A DNA stretch of 64,000 nt from Deltaproteobacteria bacterium (GTDB lineage: Bacteria; Myxococcota_A; UBA9042; PHBI01; JACKFB01), in assembly GCA_020632695.1 (NCBI GenBank), contig JACKFB010000018.1:40180-104179 (forward strand), given 5' to 3'. This document shows positions 15,236 through 24,135 of the stretch, piece after piece (the first letter of the stretch is position 1; each line of letters opens with the position of its first letter). The notes under the pieces are model-generated. The model searched no databases. It saw only the letters and a program-made list of their open reading frames with translations, and was not told the origin of the DNA. The position numbers were made by a program, and so were the translations under genes.

Positions 15236-17032
15236 TCAGGGCAGGCCGTTCAGACCGCTGACGCCGTGCAGGTCGAAGCCGTCGGCCGCGGCCGGCTGTC
15301 CACCGGCGGGCGTGGTGTCGACCACCAGGAAGGACCACGCGAACGACAGGTCGCCGAGATCCAGGTCGGCGGAGACGTCGTCGCCCGGCGTGCCGGAGTT
15401 GCCCACCGTGCCGAGCAGGATCCAGGCACCGTCAGCCTCGTCGCGGGCGAACACGTCGGCCGTCTCCACGCCGAGGTCGCCGAGGCCGGCGTCCCACACG
15501 CGCAGGTCGGGGCCCGGGCCGTTGACGACCGCGCTCAGGAAGAGCACCGCCGCCTGGCCGCCGAAGCCCAGCGTGTAGCCGGCGGTACCCGGCGCGAACA
15601 CCAGCGCGTCGGTCGCGTCGGTCGCCGGCACCGGGCCGCCGTCGGCGCGGGTGCCCAGGGTGCTCCAGCCGAAGATGCTGGCCGCGACCGGGCTCATGGC
15701 CGCCGGGGCCGTCGACTCGCAGGTGTGGAGCTGCTCCCCCTCGACGCAGGCGTCCTGCCCGCCCTGACCGCGCAGCACGTCGAAGCCGCTGGCGCCGTAC
15801 AGGTAGTCCATCTGGTTGCCGCCGCGCAGCTCGTCGTCGCCCGCGTCGCCGCCCAGGTAGTCGTCGCCGGCGCCGCCGCGCAGCTCGTCGTGGCCCGGGC
15901 CGCCGAAGAGCACGTCGTCGCCGATGCCGCCCGACACCAGATCGTTGCCCTCACCGCCGGACACCAGGTCCGAGCCGGAGCCGCCGCGCACCTCGTCGAA
16001 GCCCTCGCCGCCAGAGACGACGTCGTCGCCGGGGCCGCCCATCAGCCAGTCGGCGCCGTCGCCGCCGGTCAGCTCGTCGCTGCCCTTGCCGCCGCGGACG
16101 ATGTCGTCGCCGTCCTCACCGTGTACCGAGTCGTCGCCAGCGCCGCCGCCGAGGTTGTCGTGGCCGCTGCCGCCCCGGATGACGTCGTCGTCCGCGCCGC
16201 CGCGAGCGAAGTCGTCGCCGGAGCCGCCCATGATGAGGTCGTTGCCCGGCCCCCCGCGCAGCGTGTCCTGGCCGCTGCCGCCGTAGATGCGGTCGTCGCC
16301 GGCGCGCCCGCGGATGTCGTCGTTGCCGCCGAGCCCGTAGATGCAGTCGTTGCCGGTGGTCCCGACCAGCAGGTCGTCGCCCTCGGTGCCGACGATGACG
16401 TTGTAGCCGTCGGGGCACCACTCCAGCCGGCTGGCCAGCGGGAGCAGGCCCAGCAGGATGGGCTCGTTGGCGTCGCCGTCGAAGGCGTCGACGCCACCCT
16501 CGTTGTAGCCCAGCAGGAACTCGCCCGGCTCGATGCCGTCGGCGCGCACCGTGTTCTCCGGGCCCATGGCGGTCGCGCCCACGCGGAGCTGGAAGGGCGC
16601 CCAGGGATCGATCCCCTCGGCCTCGTACAGCGCCCGCAGGTCGACCACGGTGCTGCCGGCGTCGGGCTGCCAGCCACGGGTGGGCGGCGTCCACGGACCG
16701 GACATCCCCAGCTCGAAGCTGCGCACCTCGCCGTCCACGTAGATGTCGGCGAAGAGGCTGGTCACCGCCGAGGTGTCCCAGGCGAGGACCTGGACCTGCT
16801 CGAGCAGGCCCAGGTTCCAGAAGCTCTCGGCGGGGGCGCCGTGGTCGTCGAGGACCGTGGCGAGCCCGGTCTCACTGCCGGCGTCGTAGTCGGTCCCGTA
16901 GACCCGGTTGTAGGCCTCGGCGAACGAGATCTCGCCCGGCCAGGCCCAGTCGGCGGCGCGCGCCTGCCCTGCCATCGCGACGGTGCTCGTGACAACGGCC
17001 AGCACGGCCGCGCAATAGATGCGGTTGTTCAT
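15236..17032 (-). CDS. secreted calcium-binding RTX-repeat protein
   Basis: 598 residues. A Sec signal peptide is clear (MNNRIYCAAVLAVVTSTVAMAGQARA, cleavage after ARA). Residues ~30-205 form a beta-rich N-terminal domain. Residues ~212-425 are about twenty RTX nonapeptides of GGxGxDxLx type (for example GGSGDDFAR, GGAGDDYLG) that should fold as a calcium-loaded parallel beta roll. A C-terminal beta domain (~430-598) contains VRVWDAG-like (DLRVWDAGLGD) and VVDTTP segments seen in cell-surface adhesins of delta-proteobacteria. The signal peptide argues against type I secretion and a toxin role; a surface or matrix protein is likelier. A GGGGAGGGA Shine-Dalgarno precedes the ATG, and the gene ends in its own terminator. 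Confidence 0.9.
   Translation of the reverse strand: MNNRIYCAAVLAVVTSTVAMAGQARAADWAWPGEISFAEAYNRVYGTDYDAGSETGLATVLDDHGAPAESFWNLGLLEQVQVLAWDTSAVTSLFADIYVDGEVRSFELGMSGPWTPPTRGWQPDAGSTVVDLRALYEAEGIDPWAPFQLRVGATAMGPENTVRADGIEPGEFLLGYNEGGVDAFDGDANEPILLGLLPLASRLEWCPDGYNVIVGTEGDDLLVGTTGNDCIYGLGGNDDIRGRAGDDRIYGGSGQDTLRGGPGNDLIMGGSGDDFARGGADDDVIRGGSGHDNLGGGAGDDSVHGEDGDDIVRGGKGSDELTGGDGADWLMGGPGDDVVSGGEGFDEVRGGSGSDLVSGGEGNDLVSGGIGDDVLFGGPGHDELRGGAGDDYLGGDAGDDELRGGNQMDYLYGASGFDVLRGQGGQDACVEGEQLHTCESTAPAAMSPVAASIFGWSTLGTRADGGPVPATDATDALVFAPGTAGYTLGFGGQAAVLFLSAVVNGPGPDLRVWDAGLGDLGVETADVFARDEADGAWILLGTVGNSGTPGDDVSADLDLGDLSFAWSFLVVDTTPAGGQPAAADGFDLHGVSGLNGLP
15745..16400 (-). repeat. 27-base RTX repeat array
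   Basis: Tandem degenerate 27-base units encode the GGxGxDxLx nonapeptides of the calcium-binding protein. Units differ by several bases, so the array looks old and selected at protein level rather than recently expanded. Confidence 0.85.
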
Positions 17033-17149
17033 CGTTGAAGTCCCTCCCCTTGGACTTGTCTGTCGGTGCGGAATGTTCGGGGTTTCGCACCGGGCGACGA
17101 GATTAGGCCCCTGCGTTCGCGCTCGGCAACCCAGAACGGGTTCCAGTGG

Positions 17150-18295
17150 TTACCGAGGCGCGTTCGAGCCGCTGGCGCGCAGGATGTCGCGGATCCGTTC
17201 GCTGGCGTGCCCGTCGCCGTAGGGGTTCACCGCCCGCGCCATCGCCCGCCACGCCTCGTCGTCGTCGAGCAGCCTGGAGAGCTCGCCGCCGAGGCGCGCG
17301 CGATCGGTGCCGACCAGGCGCGCCGTGCCGGCCTCCACGCCTTCGGCGCGCTCGGTGACGTCGCGGGTGACCAGCACGGGCTTGCCCAGCGCCGGCGCCT
17401 CCTCCTGGAGCCCGCCGGAGTCCGTCACCACCACGTGGCAACGCTCCAGCAGCCACACGAGGTAGGGGTAGTCCAGCGGCTCGATGAGGTGCACGTTCGG
17501 CAGGCTCCCCAGCAGCCGGTGGATGGGCTCGCGCACGTGCGGGTTCGGGTGCACCGGGTAGACGAAGGAGACGTCGCGGTGCGCCGCCGCCACGTCGGCC
17601 AGGCCCAGCGCGACCTGCTCGATCGGGGCGCCGAAGCTCTCGCGCCGGTGGCCGGTGACCAGCACGCAGCGCCCCTCCCCCAGGAACGCGAAGCGCTCGG
17701 CGATGGCCCCGGCGTCGCCGCCCAGCACCAGGGCGCGCGCCATGAGCAGCGCGTCGATGACCGTGTTCCCCACGACGTGCACGTCGCGGGTGATGCCCTC
17801 CGCCGCCAGGGCGAGCCGGGCTCGCTCGGTCGGGGCGAAGTGCCAGCGCGCCAGATGCCCCGTCAGGACGCGGTTCATCTCCTCGGGGAAGGGCGCCTCG
17901 CGATCACCGCTGCGCAGCCCCGCCTCGACGTGGATGACCGGGATGTGGGCGTAGGCCGCGGCCAGCGCGGCGACGAACACGGTCGTGGTGTCGCCCTGGA
18001 CGCACACGGCGTCGGGCCGCTCGGTCTGGAGCACGTCCCGCAGCCCGGTGAGGCAGCGCGCGGTCAGGTCGTACAGGGACTGGTCGGCCCGCATCAGGTC
18101 GAGATCGTGGTCGGGGGTGACCCCGAAGAAGCCCAGCACCTGGTCGAGCAGCTCGCGGTGCTGCGCGGTCGCGCAGACGCGCACGGTGAAGGAGTCCGGA
18201 TCGTCGGCTAGGGTGCGGATGACCGGCGCCAGCTTGATCGCCTCGGGGCGGGTGCCCAGCACGCACAGCACGCGCATCGGGGTGGTGCGGCTCAT
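17150..18295 (-). CDS. wecB: UDP-N-acetylglucosamine 2-epimerase (non-hydrolysing)
   Basis: 381 residues, the normal length for WecB. Motifs: VLCVLGTRPEAIKLAPVI at the N-terminus, ATAQHRELLDQVL, VQGDTTTVF, HVEAGLRSGDREAPFPEEMNR (active-site region), VTGHRRESFG, and VVTDSGGLQEEAPALGKPVLVTRDVTERAEGVEAG. It interconverts UDP-GlcNAc and UDP-ManNAc in the cytoplasm, supplying ManNAc or its uronate for surface polysaccharide. It is the last gene of a leftward operon with three glycosyltransferases, starting at an ATGA overlap with the preceding gene. No UDP-ManNAc dehydrogenase (WecC) is present in the window, so free ManNAc may be used or WecC lies elsewhere. Confidence 0.95.
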   Translation of the reverse strand: MSRTTPMRVLCVLGTRPEAIKLAPVIRTLADDPDSFTVRVCATAQHRELLDQVLGFFGVTPDHDLDLMRADQSLYDLTARCLTGLRDVLQTERPDAVCVQGDTTTVFVAALAAAYAHIPVIHVEAGLRSGDREAPFPEEMNRVLTGHLARWHFAPTERARLALAAEGITRDVHVVGNTVIDALLMARALVLGGDAGAIAERFAFLGEGRCVLVTGHRRESFGAPIEQVALGLADVAAAHRDVSFVYPVHPNPHVREPIHRLLGSLPNVHLIEPLDYPYLVWLLERCHVVVTDSGGLQEEAPALGKPVLVTRDVTERAEGVEAGTARLVGTDRARLGGELSRLLDDDEAWRAMARAVNPYGDGHASERIRDILRASGSNAPR

Positions 18296-19422
18296 AGGGC
18301 CTCGATGCTCTGGTGAAGCGCCGCGCTCCTCGCGGCCCACCCGTCGTCGGCCACGCTGGCGCGGCGGGCCGAGCGCATGGCCGCGTCGTCGGTGGCGCGC
18401 ACCCGGGCGGCCCAGGCGGCGATGGCGGCGGGGTCGGCGCTGAGCAGCAGGTCGCCGCGCTCGGCGAGCGGGAGCACCTCGGGCAGGGGCGTGCAGGCGA
18501 CCGGCAGCCCGGCGGCCAGGTACTCGCGCGCCTTCAACGGGTTGACGCCGCGGGTCAGCTCGTCCACGGCGAAGGGGATCCAGGCCGCCGACCACGCGGA
18601 GATCGCGGCCGGCAGCTCGGGGTAGGGCACGCCGGGCAGCCAGCGCACGTTCGGCAGCTCGCGCATGGCGTCGGGCAGGTGCCGCACCGGGCCGACGAAC
18701 TCGAGCTGCCAGTCCGGGAGGGCGGCGGCGACCTGGCGGATGAGGTCGAAGTCGATCCACTCGGCGACCAGCCCGAAGAACCCGAGCACGGGGCGCTCGG
18801 GCGGCGTGAGGGGGACGCTGGCGAAGTGGTCCAGGTCGACGCCCTGGGGGAGGTACCGGGCTCGGGCGGCCGCGTCGCCGTCGGGCATCAGCGCGCGGGC
18901 GGTGGCGAAGATGGCCGCGGCGCGAGCCAGCATGAGGGGTTCGGAGGCGGCGACCAGGTCGGCGTCCACGCCCGGCAGCCGCGCGTAGTCGTCGAGGCGC
19001 AGATAGGCGACGGGGCCGTGGGCGAAGGAGTCGAGATACCAGGCGGCGGCCGGGTTCACCGCGAGCACGACGGGGTCGCTGGCGCCCAGCACCGCCAGCG
19101 CGGAGGTGATCGCTCGACCGAGGGAGCGCGCGTTGAAGCGGCGGGCGAGCGCCAGCGTATGCCAGGGCAGGACCAGCGGGCGGACGCGGGTGAAGGAGCG
19201 GGGGGTGGGCGCGCCGTGGGCTGCGGGCGAGGGTGTGGCGGCGGCGACGAGACCGCGGGCCTTCGCTGCGAGACGCCGCAGGTCGGCGCGGCGGATCCTG
19301 GGGGAGCGCATGCCGATCGAGTCGACCCACACGACGCGATCGTCCCCGAGCAGATGCTGCACGAGATGCTGCGTCGTCGAGGGGTGCGCGCCCCAATCGT
19401 CGCCGAACACCACCCAATCCAC
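18292..19422 (-). CDS. glycosyltransferase, GT-B fold (TuaH-like)
   Basis: 376 residues. MDWVVFGDDWGAHPSTTQHL at the start, HPS.QHL, a central LRLDDYARLPG and a C-terminal nucleotide-sugar half (RPVLGFFGLVAEWIDFDLI, FVGPV, NPLKAREYLAAGLPVACTPLPEV) match the group of GT-B transferases that includes teichuronic-acid TuaH. In the Rossmann half, the sequence around LKAREYLAAGLPV replaces the usual E-x7-E. It should transfer a sugar onto a polyprenyl-linked intermediate on the inner face of the membrane. Third gene in the leftward operon; its stop overlaps the wecB start. The donor sugar cannot be read from sequence. Confidence 0.85.
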   Translation of the reverse strand: MDWVVFGDDWGAHPSTTQHLVQHLLGDDRVVWVDSIGMRSPRIRRADLRRLAAKARGLVAAATPSPAAHGAPTPRSFTRVRPLVLPWHTLALARRFNARSLGRAITSALAVLGASDPVVLAVNPAAAWYLDSFAHGPVAYLRLDDYARLPGVDADLVAASEPLMLARAAAIFATARALMPDGDAAARARYLPQGVDLDHFASVPLTPPERPVLGFFGLVAEWIDFDLIRQVAAALPDWQLEFVGPVRHLPDAMRELPNVRWLPGVPYPELPAAISAWSAAWIPFAVDELTRGVNPLKAREYLAAGLPVACTPLPEVLPLAERGDLLLSADPAAIAAWAARVRATDDAAMRSARRASVADDGWAARSAALHQSIEAL

Positions 19423-19517
19423 CGGCGTCCTCCGCTGCCGTCGCCGCCGCGCGCCGGGCCGCCCAACGGCCGCCGGGCGCCGCGAGCGCTCGAAGCGCGC
19501 ACGTTAGATCGCGAGCC

Positions 19518-20630
19518 TCAGCCGGTAAACCGGGAATCCTCGGGCGCTGTTGCCGCCTCATAGGCGCGCAGCGTGGCGCGGGCCCACGCCTCGGGGCTGT
19601 AGGTGTCTCGCGTACGACGCGCGCGATCGCCGGCCGCCGCCTGGCGCTCGGGCAGCGCCGCGGCCAGCCGGGCCATCGCCTCGGCCAGCGCCGTGGGGTC
19701 GTCCGGCGGGGCCAGCTCGCCATTGTCGCCAGCGGTGACCAGCTCGGGGATGCCGCCCACCGCCGTGGCCACCACCGGGCGGGCGGAGGCGACGGCCTCG
19801 ATGAGGGCCATCGGCAGCCCCTCGCGGCGCGAGGGCATCGCCAGGGCGTCGGCGGCGGCGAGGAAGGGCGCGACGGCTGCCTGGAACCCGTGGAAGGTCA
19901 CCCGCCCCGTCAGGCCGGCCTGGGAGGCGAGGGCGGTGAGCCTGGCGCGCTCGGGGCCATCGCCCACCACGTCGAGGGTGGCCGGGGGGGCACCGGGGAG
20001 CGCCAGGGCGGCCAGCAGCACGTCGAGGCCCTTCTCCGGGCTGAGGCGGCCGAGGAAGAGCAGGCGCAGGGGGCGGCCGTCGGGCGGCGCGGTCGGCGGG
20101 ATCGGCGCGTCCAGCGCCAGGAAGTTGGGGACGCGGGCGATGCGCTCCGGGGCGATGCCGTGGGCGCGCAGCTCCGCCTCGCCGGCGGCCGAGACGGCCA
20201 GCACGCGGCGCACCCGGGGGAGGCGACAGAGGGCGTAGGCCAGCCGCTCGTACAGGCGCACCCGCGCGTCGTGGGAGGTGACCCCGTGGTGGGTCGCGAC
20301 CAGCGGCGCCGTGCCGCCGGCGGCCAGCGCGTAGAAGAGCGCGCGGTAGCCGTGGACGTGCAGCAGGTCGGGGGAGGTGGCGCGGAGCTCGCGGGCCAGG
20401 GTGAGCAGCGCGCGCGGGTCGAGGCGCCCGGCCGCCCAGACGATCCGGGCACCGACGCGTTGCTCCAGCGCCGCGTCGGCGAAGGCGCGCGCCGCCTCGG
20501 GCACCCGGGCGTCCCCCAGCACCACCAGGCGGGCGTCGACGCCGAGGCGGCGGAGCGCGGCCACGCCGCCCAGCACCACCCGCTCGGCCCCGGCGATGGG
20601 CCCCGGCGCGATGAGGTGGGCGACCTTCAT
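19518..20630 (-). CDS. glycosyltransferase family 4
   Basis: 370 residues with the full GT4 layout: N-terminal acceptor half starting MKVAHLIAPGPIAGAERVV, DLLHVHGYRALFYAL, then the donor half with RLLFLGRLSPEKGLDVLL, DVVGDGPERARL, VTFHGF and SRREGLPMALIEAVASARPVVATAVGGIPELV, which holds the E-x7-E donor-binding motif. It is a cytoplasmic or membrane-peripheral retaining transferase for the repeat unit. Its start (20630) overlaps the stop of the upstream GT4 gene (20627) by four bases, and 95 bases separate it from the next gene. A close relative of its upstream neighbour, but the two are clearly different enzymes. Confidence 0.92.
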   Translation of the reverse strand: MKVAHLIAPGPIAGAERVVLGGVAALRRLGVDARLVVLGDARVPEAARAFADAALEQRVGARIVWAAGRLDPRALLTLARELRATSPDLLHVHGYRALFYALAAGGTAPLVATHHGVTSHDARVRLYERLAYALCRLPRVRRVLAVSAAGEAELRAHGIAPERIARVPNFLALDAPIPPTAPPDGRPLRLLFLGRLSPEKGLDVLLAALALPGAPPATLDVVGDGPERARLTALASQAGLTGRVTFHGFQAAVAPFLAAADALAMPSRREGLPMALIEAVASARPVVATAVGGIPELVTAGDNGELAPPDDPTALAEAMARLAAALPERQAAAGDRARRTRDTYSPEAWARATLRAYEAATAPEDSRFTG

Positions 20631-21760
20631 CGCCGCGCCGGGCGCGCGACCTGCCGGTAGAGCGCGGCGTATCGTCGGTTCATCTCGGTGTCCGAGTAGC
20701 GGGCCTGCACCAGCGTCCGGGCGGCGGCGCCATCTCGGGCGCGCCTGTCGGCGTCGTCCGCGTAGAGCTGCAGCGCCCGGCCGAGCGCGGCGGGGTCGCC
20801 CGGCGGCACCACCACCCCGCCGGCCTCGGCCAGCAGCGCGGGCACGCCGCCCACCGCCGTGGCCACCACCGGCGCCCCGGTCGCCATCACCTCCAGAAGC
20901 GACAGCGGCAGGCCCTCGCGCACGCTGGCCAGCGCGCCGACGTCGAAGGCGGGCAGGATGGCCTCGGTGTCCAGCCGGCGCCCCAGCACCGAGACCTTCG
21001 ACTCCAGGCCGGCGGTGCGGATGCGCTCCTCGATGGCGCCGCGCCGGTCGCCGTCGCCCACCAGCACCAGGTGGGCCCGAGGGCAGCTCGCGACCAGGGC
21101 GGCGAAGGCGTCCACCAGCGTGGCGTGGTCCTTCTCGGCGCTGAGCCGCGCGACGCAGCCCACGACGAAGCGGTCGGCGCCGATGCCCAGCGCGTCGCGA
21201 GCCGCCGCGCGGGCCCGGGCGTCCAGGGGCGGGACCGCCACGCCGTTCTGGATCACCAGATCGTCGCTGCCCAGCTGCTCACGGCGCCAGCGGGCGATCT
21301 CCGGGGCCACGCAGACCACGCGGGCCAGCGAGGACATGGCGCGGCCGATCGCGCGCCTGCGCGGGGCGTCGTAGAACTCCACCGAGTGCTCGGTGTGGAC
21401 GTGCGCCGCGCCGGCCAGGCGCGCCGCCACGCCGCCGTAGAGGAAGGGGCCGAGGTGGTGCGAGTGGACCACGTCGATGCGGCGTCGGCGCAGAAGCCGG
21501 GCCAGGCGCAGGGGCAGCCGCGGCGAGAGGCCGGGGCTCGTCGGCAGCAGGTGCACCGCCACACCGCGCGCCTCCAACAGCGCTCGAAGCGGCCCGTCCT
21601 CGAGGTAGGCGACGACCTCCACCTCGAGCCCGTGCTCGGGTCCCGCCAGGGCCATGCGCTCCACCATGCGCTCGATGCCGCCGACCGAGAGGTACTGCAC
21701 CACGTGGGCCACCCGGAGCCGCCGGTCGCTCGCCTCGTGACCTTCTCGCTCGCTCCCCAT
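20627..21760 (-). CDS. glycosyltransferase family 4, first gene of leftward operon
   Basis: 377 residues from the chosen start MGSEREGHEAS. GT4 signature: LRVAHVVQYLSVGGIERMVERMAL, DVVHSHHLGPFLYGG, HTEHSVEFYD, FVVGCVARLSAEKDHATLV, LVLVGDGDRRGAIEE, VSVLGRR and SVREGLPLSLLEVMATGAPVVATAVGGVPALL (E-x7-E). I chose 21760 because GAGGGG precedes it; an upstream in-frame ATG at 21793 is possible. It heads the leftward glycosyltransferase/wecB operon and is divergent from the export operon starting at 21886, the 125 bases between them presumably carrying both promoters. Confidence 0.9.
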   Translation of the reverse strand: MGSEREGHEASDRRLRVAHVVQYLSVGGIERMVERMALAGPEHGLEVEVVAYLEDGPLRALLEARGVAVHLLPTSPGLSPRLPLRLARLLRRRRIDVVHSHHLGPFLYGGVAARLAGAAHVHTEHSVEFYDAPRRRAIGRAMSSLARVVCVAPEIARWRREQLGSDDLVIQNGVAVPPLDARARAAARDALGIGADRFVVGCVARLSAEKDHATLVDAFAALVASCPRAHLVLVGDGDRRGAIEERIRTAGLESKVSVLGRRLDTEAILPAFDVGALASVREGLPLSLLEVMATGAPVVATAVGGVPALLAEAGGVVVPPGDPAALGRALQLYADDADRRARDGAAARTLVQARYSDTEMNRRYAALYRQVARPARR

Positions 21761-21849
21761 CGGGCCCCTCGTCCAGCCGCCGGCCGGCAGCATGGCACAG
21801 GCCGGGCGCCTCCGCCCACCGGGTCATCCCCGAGCGCCCCGCAATTTCT

Positions 21850-21886
21850 TTGCCTCGGAGGGCCCCGCGTAGTTAGATCTGCGCCG
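21850..21886 (+). promoter_or_regulatory. possible promoter giving a leaderless transcript
   Basis: TTGCCT at 21850-21855 and TTAGAT at 21873-21878 are 17 bases apart; each hexamer matches consensus only in part. Transcription would then begin about at the GTG start codon at 21886, which has no Shine-Dalgarno at the right distance (a GGAGG at 21857-21861 is 24 bases away). The segment is the only A+T-rich patch in the divergent gap. Confidence 0.35.
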
Positions 21887-23121
21887 TGCCCGCCCCTCTC
21901 AACATCGTTCGCGCGCTCGTCGCGACGCTGGCGCTCGCCACCGCGCTGCCCGCCGTTGCAGCGCCGGACTCGACGCGCCCCGTGCAGCCGGGCGACGAGC
22001 TCATGGTGGTCATCCCGCAGGTCACCCCCTCGCGCCGCAAGGTCGAGGTGGACTTCCGCGGGGAGATCGGGCTGGACCTCTTCGGCAACGTGAAGGTCGC
22101 CGGGCTCGCGCTCGACGAGGCGCGAGACGCGGTGCGCACGGCGCTCGCGCGCTACCTCAACTCCACCGCGGGCGTCTCGCTGATCATGGTGAGCGAGGGG
22201 CGCCTGGTGCTGGTCACCGGGGCCGTGAGCAAGCCGGGCGTCGTGCGCCTGGCCGAGGACGGGACCCTCTGGCAGGCCATCCAGCTCGCGGGCGGACCCG
22301 CTCCCGGCGCGGCGCTGCACCGCGTGCAGATCGGACGCCACGGCAGCGAGATGCGCGTGGATCTGAGCACCTTCCTCGGCGGCGATCTCTCCGCCCCGAT
22401 GCCGGCGCTGGAGGCCGGCGACGTGGTGCTGGTGCCCGCCGACGCCGCGTACGGGCAGGGGCAGACCAGCCCGTGGGCCGTGTATCTGGGGCACCAGGCG
22501 CTGGCCGAGAAGGTCGTCGTCATGGGCGCGGTGCGCAGCCCCGGCATCTACGAGCGCGGACCCGGCGTGACCGCGCTCACCGCGCTGGCGCTGGCCGGCG
22601 GCGCCACGGCCGAGGCCGACCTCTCCAGCGTCCGCGTGCTCACCGTCGAGGGCAGCCGCGTGGTGGATCTCGTCTCCGAGCTGGGGCGCGCCACCTCGGT
22701 GCGGCCGCTGCCGGCGGAGATGGGGGCCATCATCTACGTCCCGGCGGGTGTCGTCGGGCGCCACGACCCGCTGGCGAAGCACGTCAACGTCATCGGCGCC
22801 GTCCGCAGCCCGGGCCGCCACCCGATCGCGGGCACCCTCTCGCTCATCGACGCCTTGTCGCTGGCCGGCGGCCCCACCGAGGATGCCTCGGTGGGCCGCG
22901 TCCGCGTGCTCCACACAGCCCCCCGCTGGTCGCTGGCGACCAGCTACGACGTGAGCGGCGCGCTGGCGGAGGGCGGCCTGGTCACCCAGGTGCTCATCCA
23001 CCCGGGCGACACGGTGGCCCTCGGCGAGCGCCGCAAGGGCTGGCGCACCTTCGTGCAGGTGCTCAGCGATCTCGCGATCATCAGCACCAGCGTGGTGCTC
23101 CTCGTCGGGACCACCAATTGA
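21886..23121 (+). CDS. polysaccharide export protein with SLBB domains (Wza-like)
   Basis: 411 residues. Signal peptide to about residue 25 (ALPAVAA), no lipobox Cys. A Poly_export domain follows (VQPGDELMVVIPQ.., VEVDFRGEIGLDLFGNVKVAGLALDEAR), then three SLBB units, each with the 'V.V.GAVRSPG.Y......L..AL.LAGG' pattern (VLVTGAVSKPGVV; VVVMGAVRSPGIYERG; VNVIGAVRSPGRHPIAG). A C-terminal hydrophobic segment, LSDLAIISTSVVLLVG, may span the outer membrane as the amphipathic helix does in Wza. It should form the periplasmic and outer-membrane export channel. GTG start without a well-placed Shine-Dalgarno; first gene of the rightward polysaccharide operon. Confidence 0.92.
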   Translation: MPAPLNIVRALVATLALATALPAVAAPDSTRPVQPGDELMVVIPQVTPSRRKVEVDFRGEIGLDLFGNVKVAGLALDEARDAVRTALARYLNSTAGVSLIMVSEGRLVLVTGAVSKPGVVRLAEDGTLWQAIQLAGGPAPGAALHRVQIGRHGSEMRVDLSTFLGGDLSAPMPALEAGDVVLVPADAAYGQGQTSPWAVYLGHQALAEKVVVMGAVRSPGIYERGPGVTALTALALAGGATAEADLSSVRVLTVEGSRVVDLVSELGRATSVRPLPAEMGAIIYVPAGVVGRHDPLAKHVNVIGAVRSPGRHPIAGTLSLIDALSLAGGPTEDASVGRVRVLHTAPRWSLATSYDVSGALAEGGLVTQVLIHPGDTVALGERRKGWRTFVQVLSDLAIISTSVVLLVGTTN

Positions 23122-23558
23122 ACCCAACGACGCGTCCATCGGCGCTGCGCCGCCGCGCCCCGCTCCTCGCTCTCGCCCTCCTCGTGATGGCCGGCGCGAC
23201 AAGTTGCTCTCCGAAGCTGGTGGTCCGCCACCAGGACTCCTCCGCCGGGGACCTGGAGGTCTCGGTGGACGGCTGGGACGCGCGCATCCTGGACTATGGC
23301 GAGAGCACGTCGTGGCGCCTGGCCCGCGGCGCGCACCGCATCCACGTCCGCGATCGTACCGGCTCCTCGCGCACCTGGACCAAGGACCCCAAGGGGATCC
23401 TGGTCCTGATCCAGCGCGCCGCGACCCTGACGCTGCTCCCCCCGAACGTGGCGCCGCCGCAAGAACCGGGTGAAGATGCGCCGGCGCCGCTACGGAAATC
23501 CTCCGAAGGGACCGTTTCGCCTCAGGACGACTCCGCAGAGGCGCCGCCGGAGCGTTGA
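23118..23558 (+). CDS. small PEGA-like envelope lipoprotein
   Basis: 146 residues if translated from the TTG at 23118, which overlaps the upstream stop as TTGA. N-terminus: basic NPTTRPSALRRR, hydrophobic LLALALLVMAGATSC. The Cys at the end is a likely lipidation site, although -3 is Ala rather than Leu, so the lipobox is imperfect. A short domain follows (GDLEVSVDGWDARILDYGESTSWRL..GAHRIHVRD) in the style of PEGA domains, then a Pro/Ser/Glu-rich tail. The next ATG in frame (23188) would destroy the signal. It probably sits at the envelope beside the SLBB export channel; function unknown. Confidence 0.7.
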   Translation: MNPTTRPSALRRRAPLLALALLVMAGATSCSPKLVVRHQDSSAGDLEVSVDGWDARILDYGESTSWRLARGAHRIHVRDRTGSSRTWTKDPKGILVLIQRAATLTLLPPNVAPPQEPGEDAPAPLRKSSEGTVSPQDDSAEAPPER

Positions 23559-23580
23559 CGATGGGCGCGAGAGGTCGGAG

Positions 23581-24135
23581 ATGACGGTCAGGGACATCCA
23601 CAGCCGGCGCGAGATGTCGCGGCTCGCGGCGGGGTTCGTCGCCGCCACGGAGGCCGCCGGCGCGCGCTGCATCCTCGCGACCGCCGTGTCGGGGCGGGAC
23701 GGCGTCGGGACGGTGGTCCCGGGGCTGGTCGACGCGCTGTCGGAGCACTCGGTGCGCCCGACCCGCTTCATGCGGTGGGGCTGGCTGCAGAAGGTGGAGC
23801 CCTTCACCCTCACGCCGTCGGAGATGGTGATCGTGCTCGGCCCGCCCATGCTGGAGGGCGACGAGTTCCTGGACATCCCGCACGTGTGGATGGAGCAGTT
23901 CGACGCCTCGGTGCTGGTGGTCGGCCGCCGGCGCACCCGCCGCGACGATCTGGCGGTCGCCTCGCGCTGGCTGCGCGACGCCGGTCTGCCGCCCCTCGGC
24001 GTGATCATCAACGCCACGCCGTTGCCGCCGGTCAGCTTCGCCGAGTCGGTGAAGACCTCATGGGCGCACGTGCGCGACCGCTGGCACCGCGCGACCACCG
24101 ACGGCGGCGGTCCGTCCCCGGGAGCGGCGCCGTGA
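23581..24135 (+). CDS. degenerate BY-kinase-like ParA/MinD-fold protein lacking a P-loop
   Basis: 184 residues. The layout follows CpsD/CapB tyrosine-kinase ATPase domains: ILATAVSGRDGVGTVVPGLVDALS stands where the Walker A 'SxxPGEGKST' should be, MVIVLGPPMLEGDEFLDIP replaces the Walker A' 'VIIDSPPLL.D', and VLVVGRRRTRRDDLAVASRWLRDAGLPPLGVIINATPLP matches the C-terminal 'vvr.g.T........l...g...lG.VlN' part. The Lys-Thr/Ser of the P-loop is absent, and there is no Tyr cluster at the C-terminus. It therefore cannot be a normal kinase and may be a structural partner of the Wzz-like protein encoded next (GTGA overlap). GAGAGGTCGGAG directly precedes the ATG at 23581. Confidence 0.7.
   Translation: MTVRDIHSRREMSRLAAGFVAATEAAGARCILATAVSGRDGVGTVVPGLVDALSEHSVRPTRFMRWGWLQKVEPFTLTPSEMVIVLGPPMLEGDEFLDIPHVWMEQFDASVLVVGRRRTRRDDLAVASRWLRDAGLPPLGVIINATPLPPVSFAESVKTSWAHVRDRWHRATTDGGGPSPGAAP

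Noticed and set aside
15236..17032. RTX repeats as a haemolysin or toxin with type I secretion
   Set aside because: A clear Sec signal peptide is present and no ABC/MFP secretion genes or C-terminal uncleaved signal were found.
17032..17150. Intrinsic terminator after wecB
   Set aside because: Only a five-pair AACCC/GGGTT hairpin without a T-run is present; too weak to call.
23581..24135. Active CpsD-type tyrosine kinase
   Set aside because: The P-loop Gly-Lys-Ser/Thr and the Tyr-rich C-terminus are both absent.
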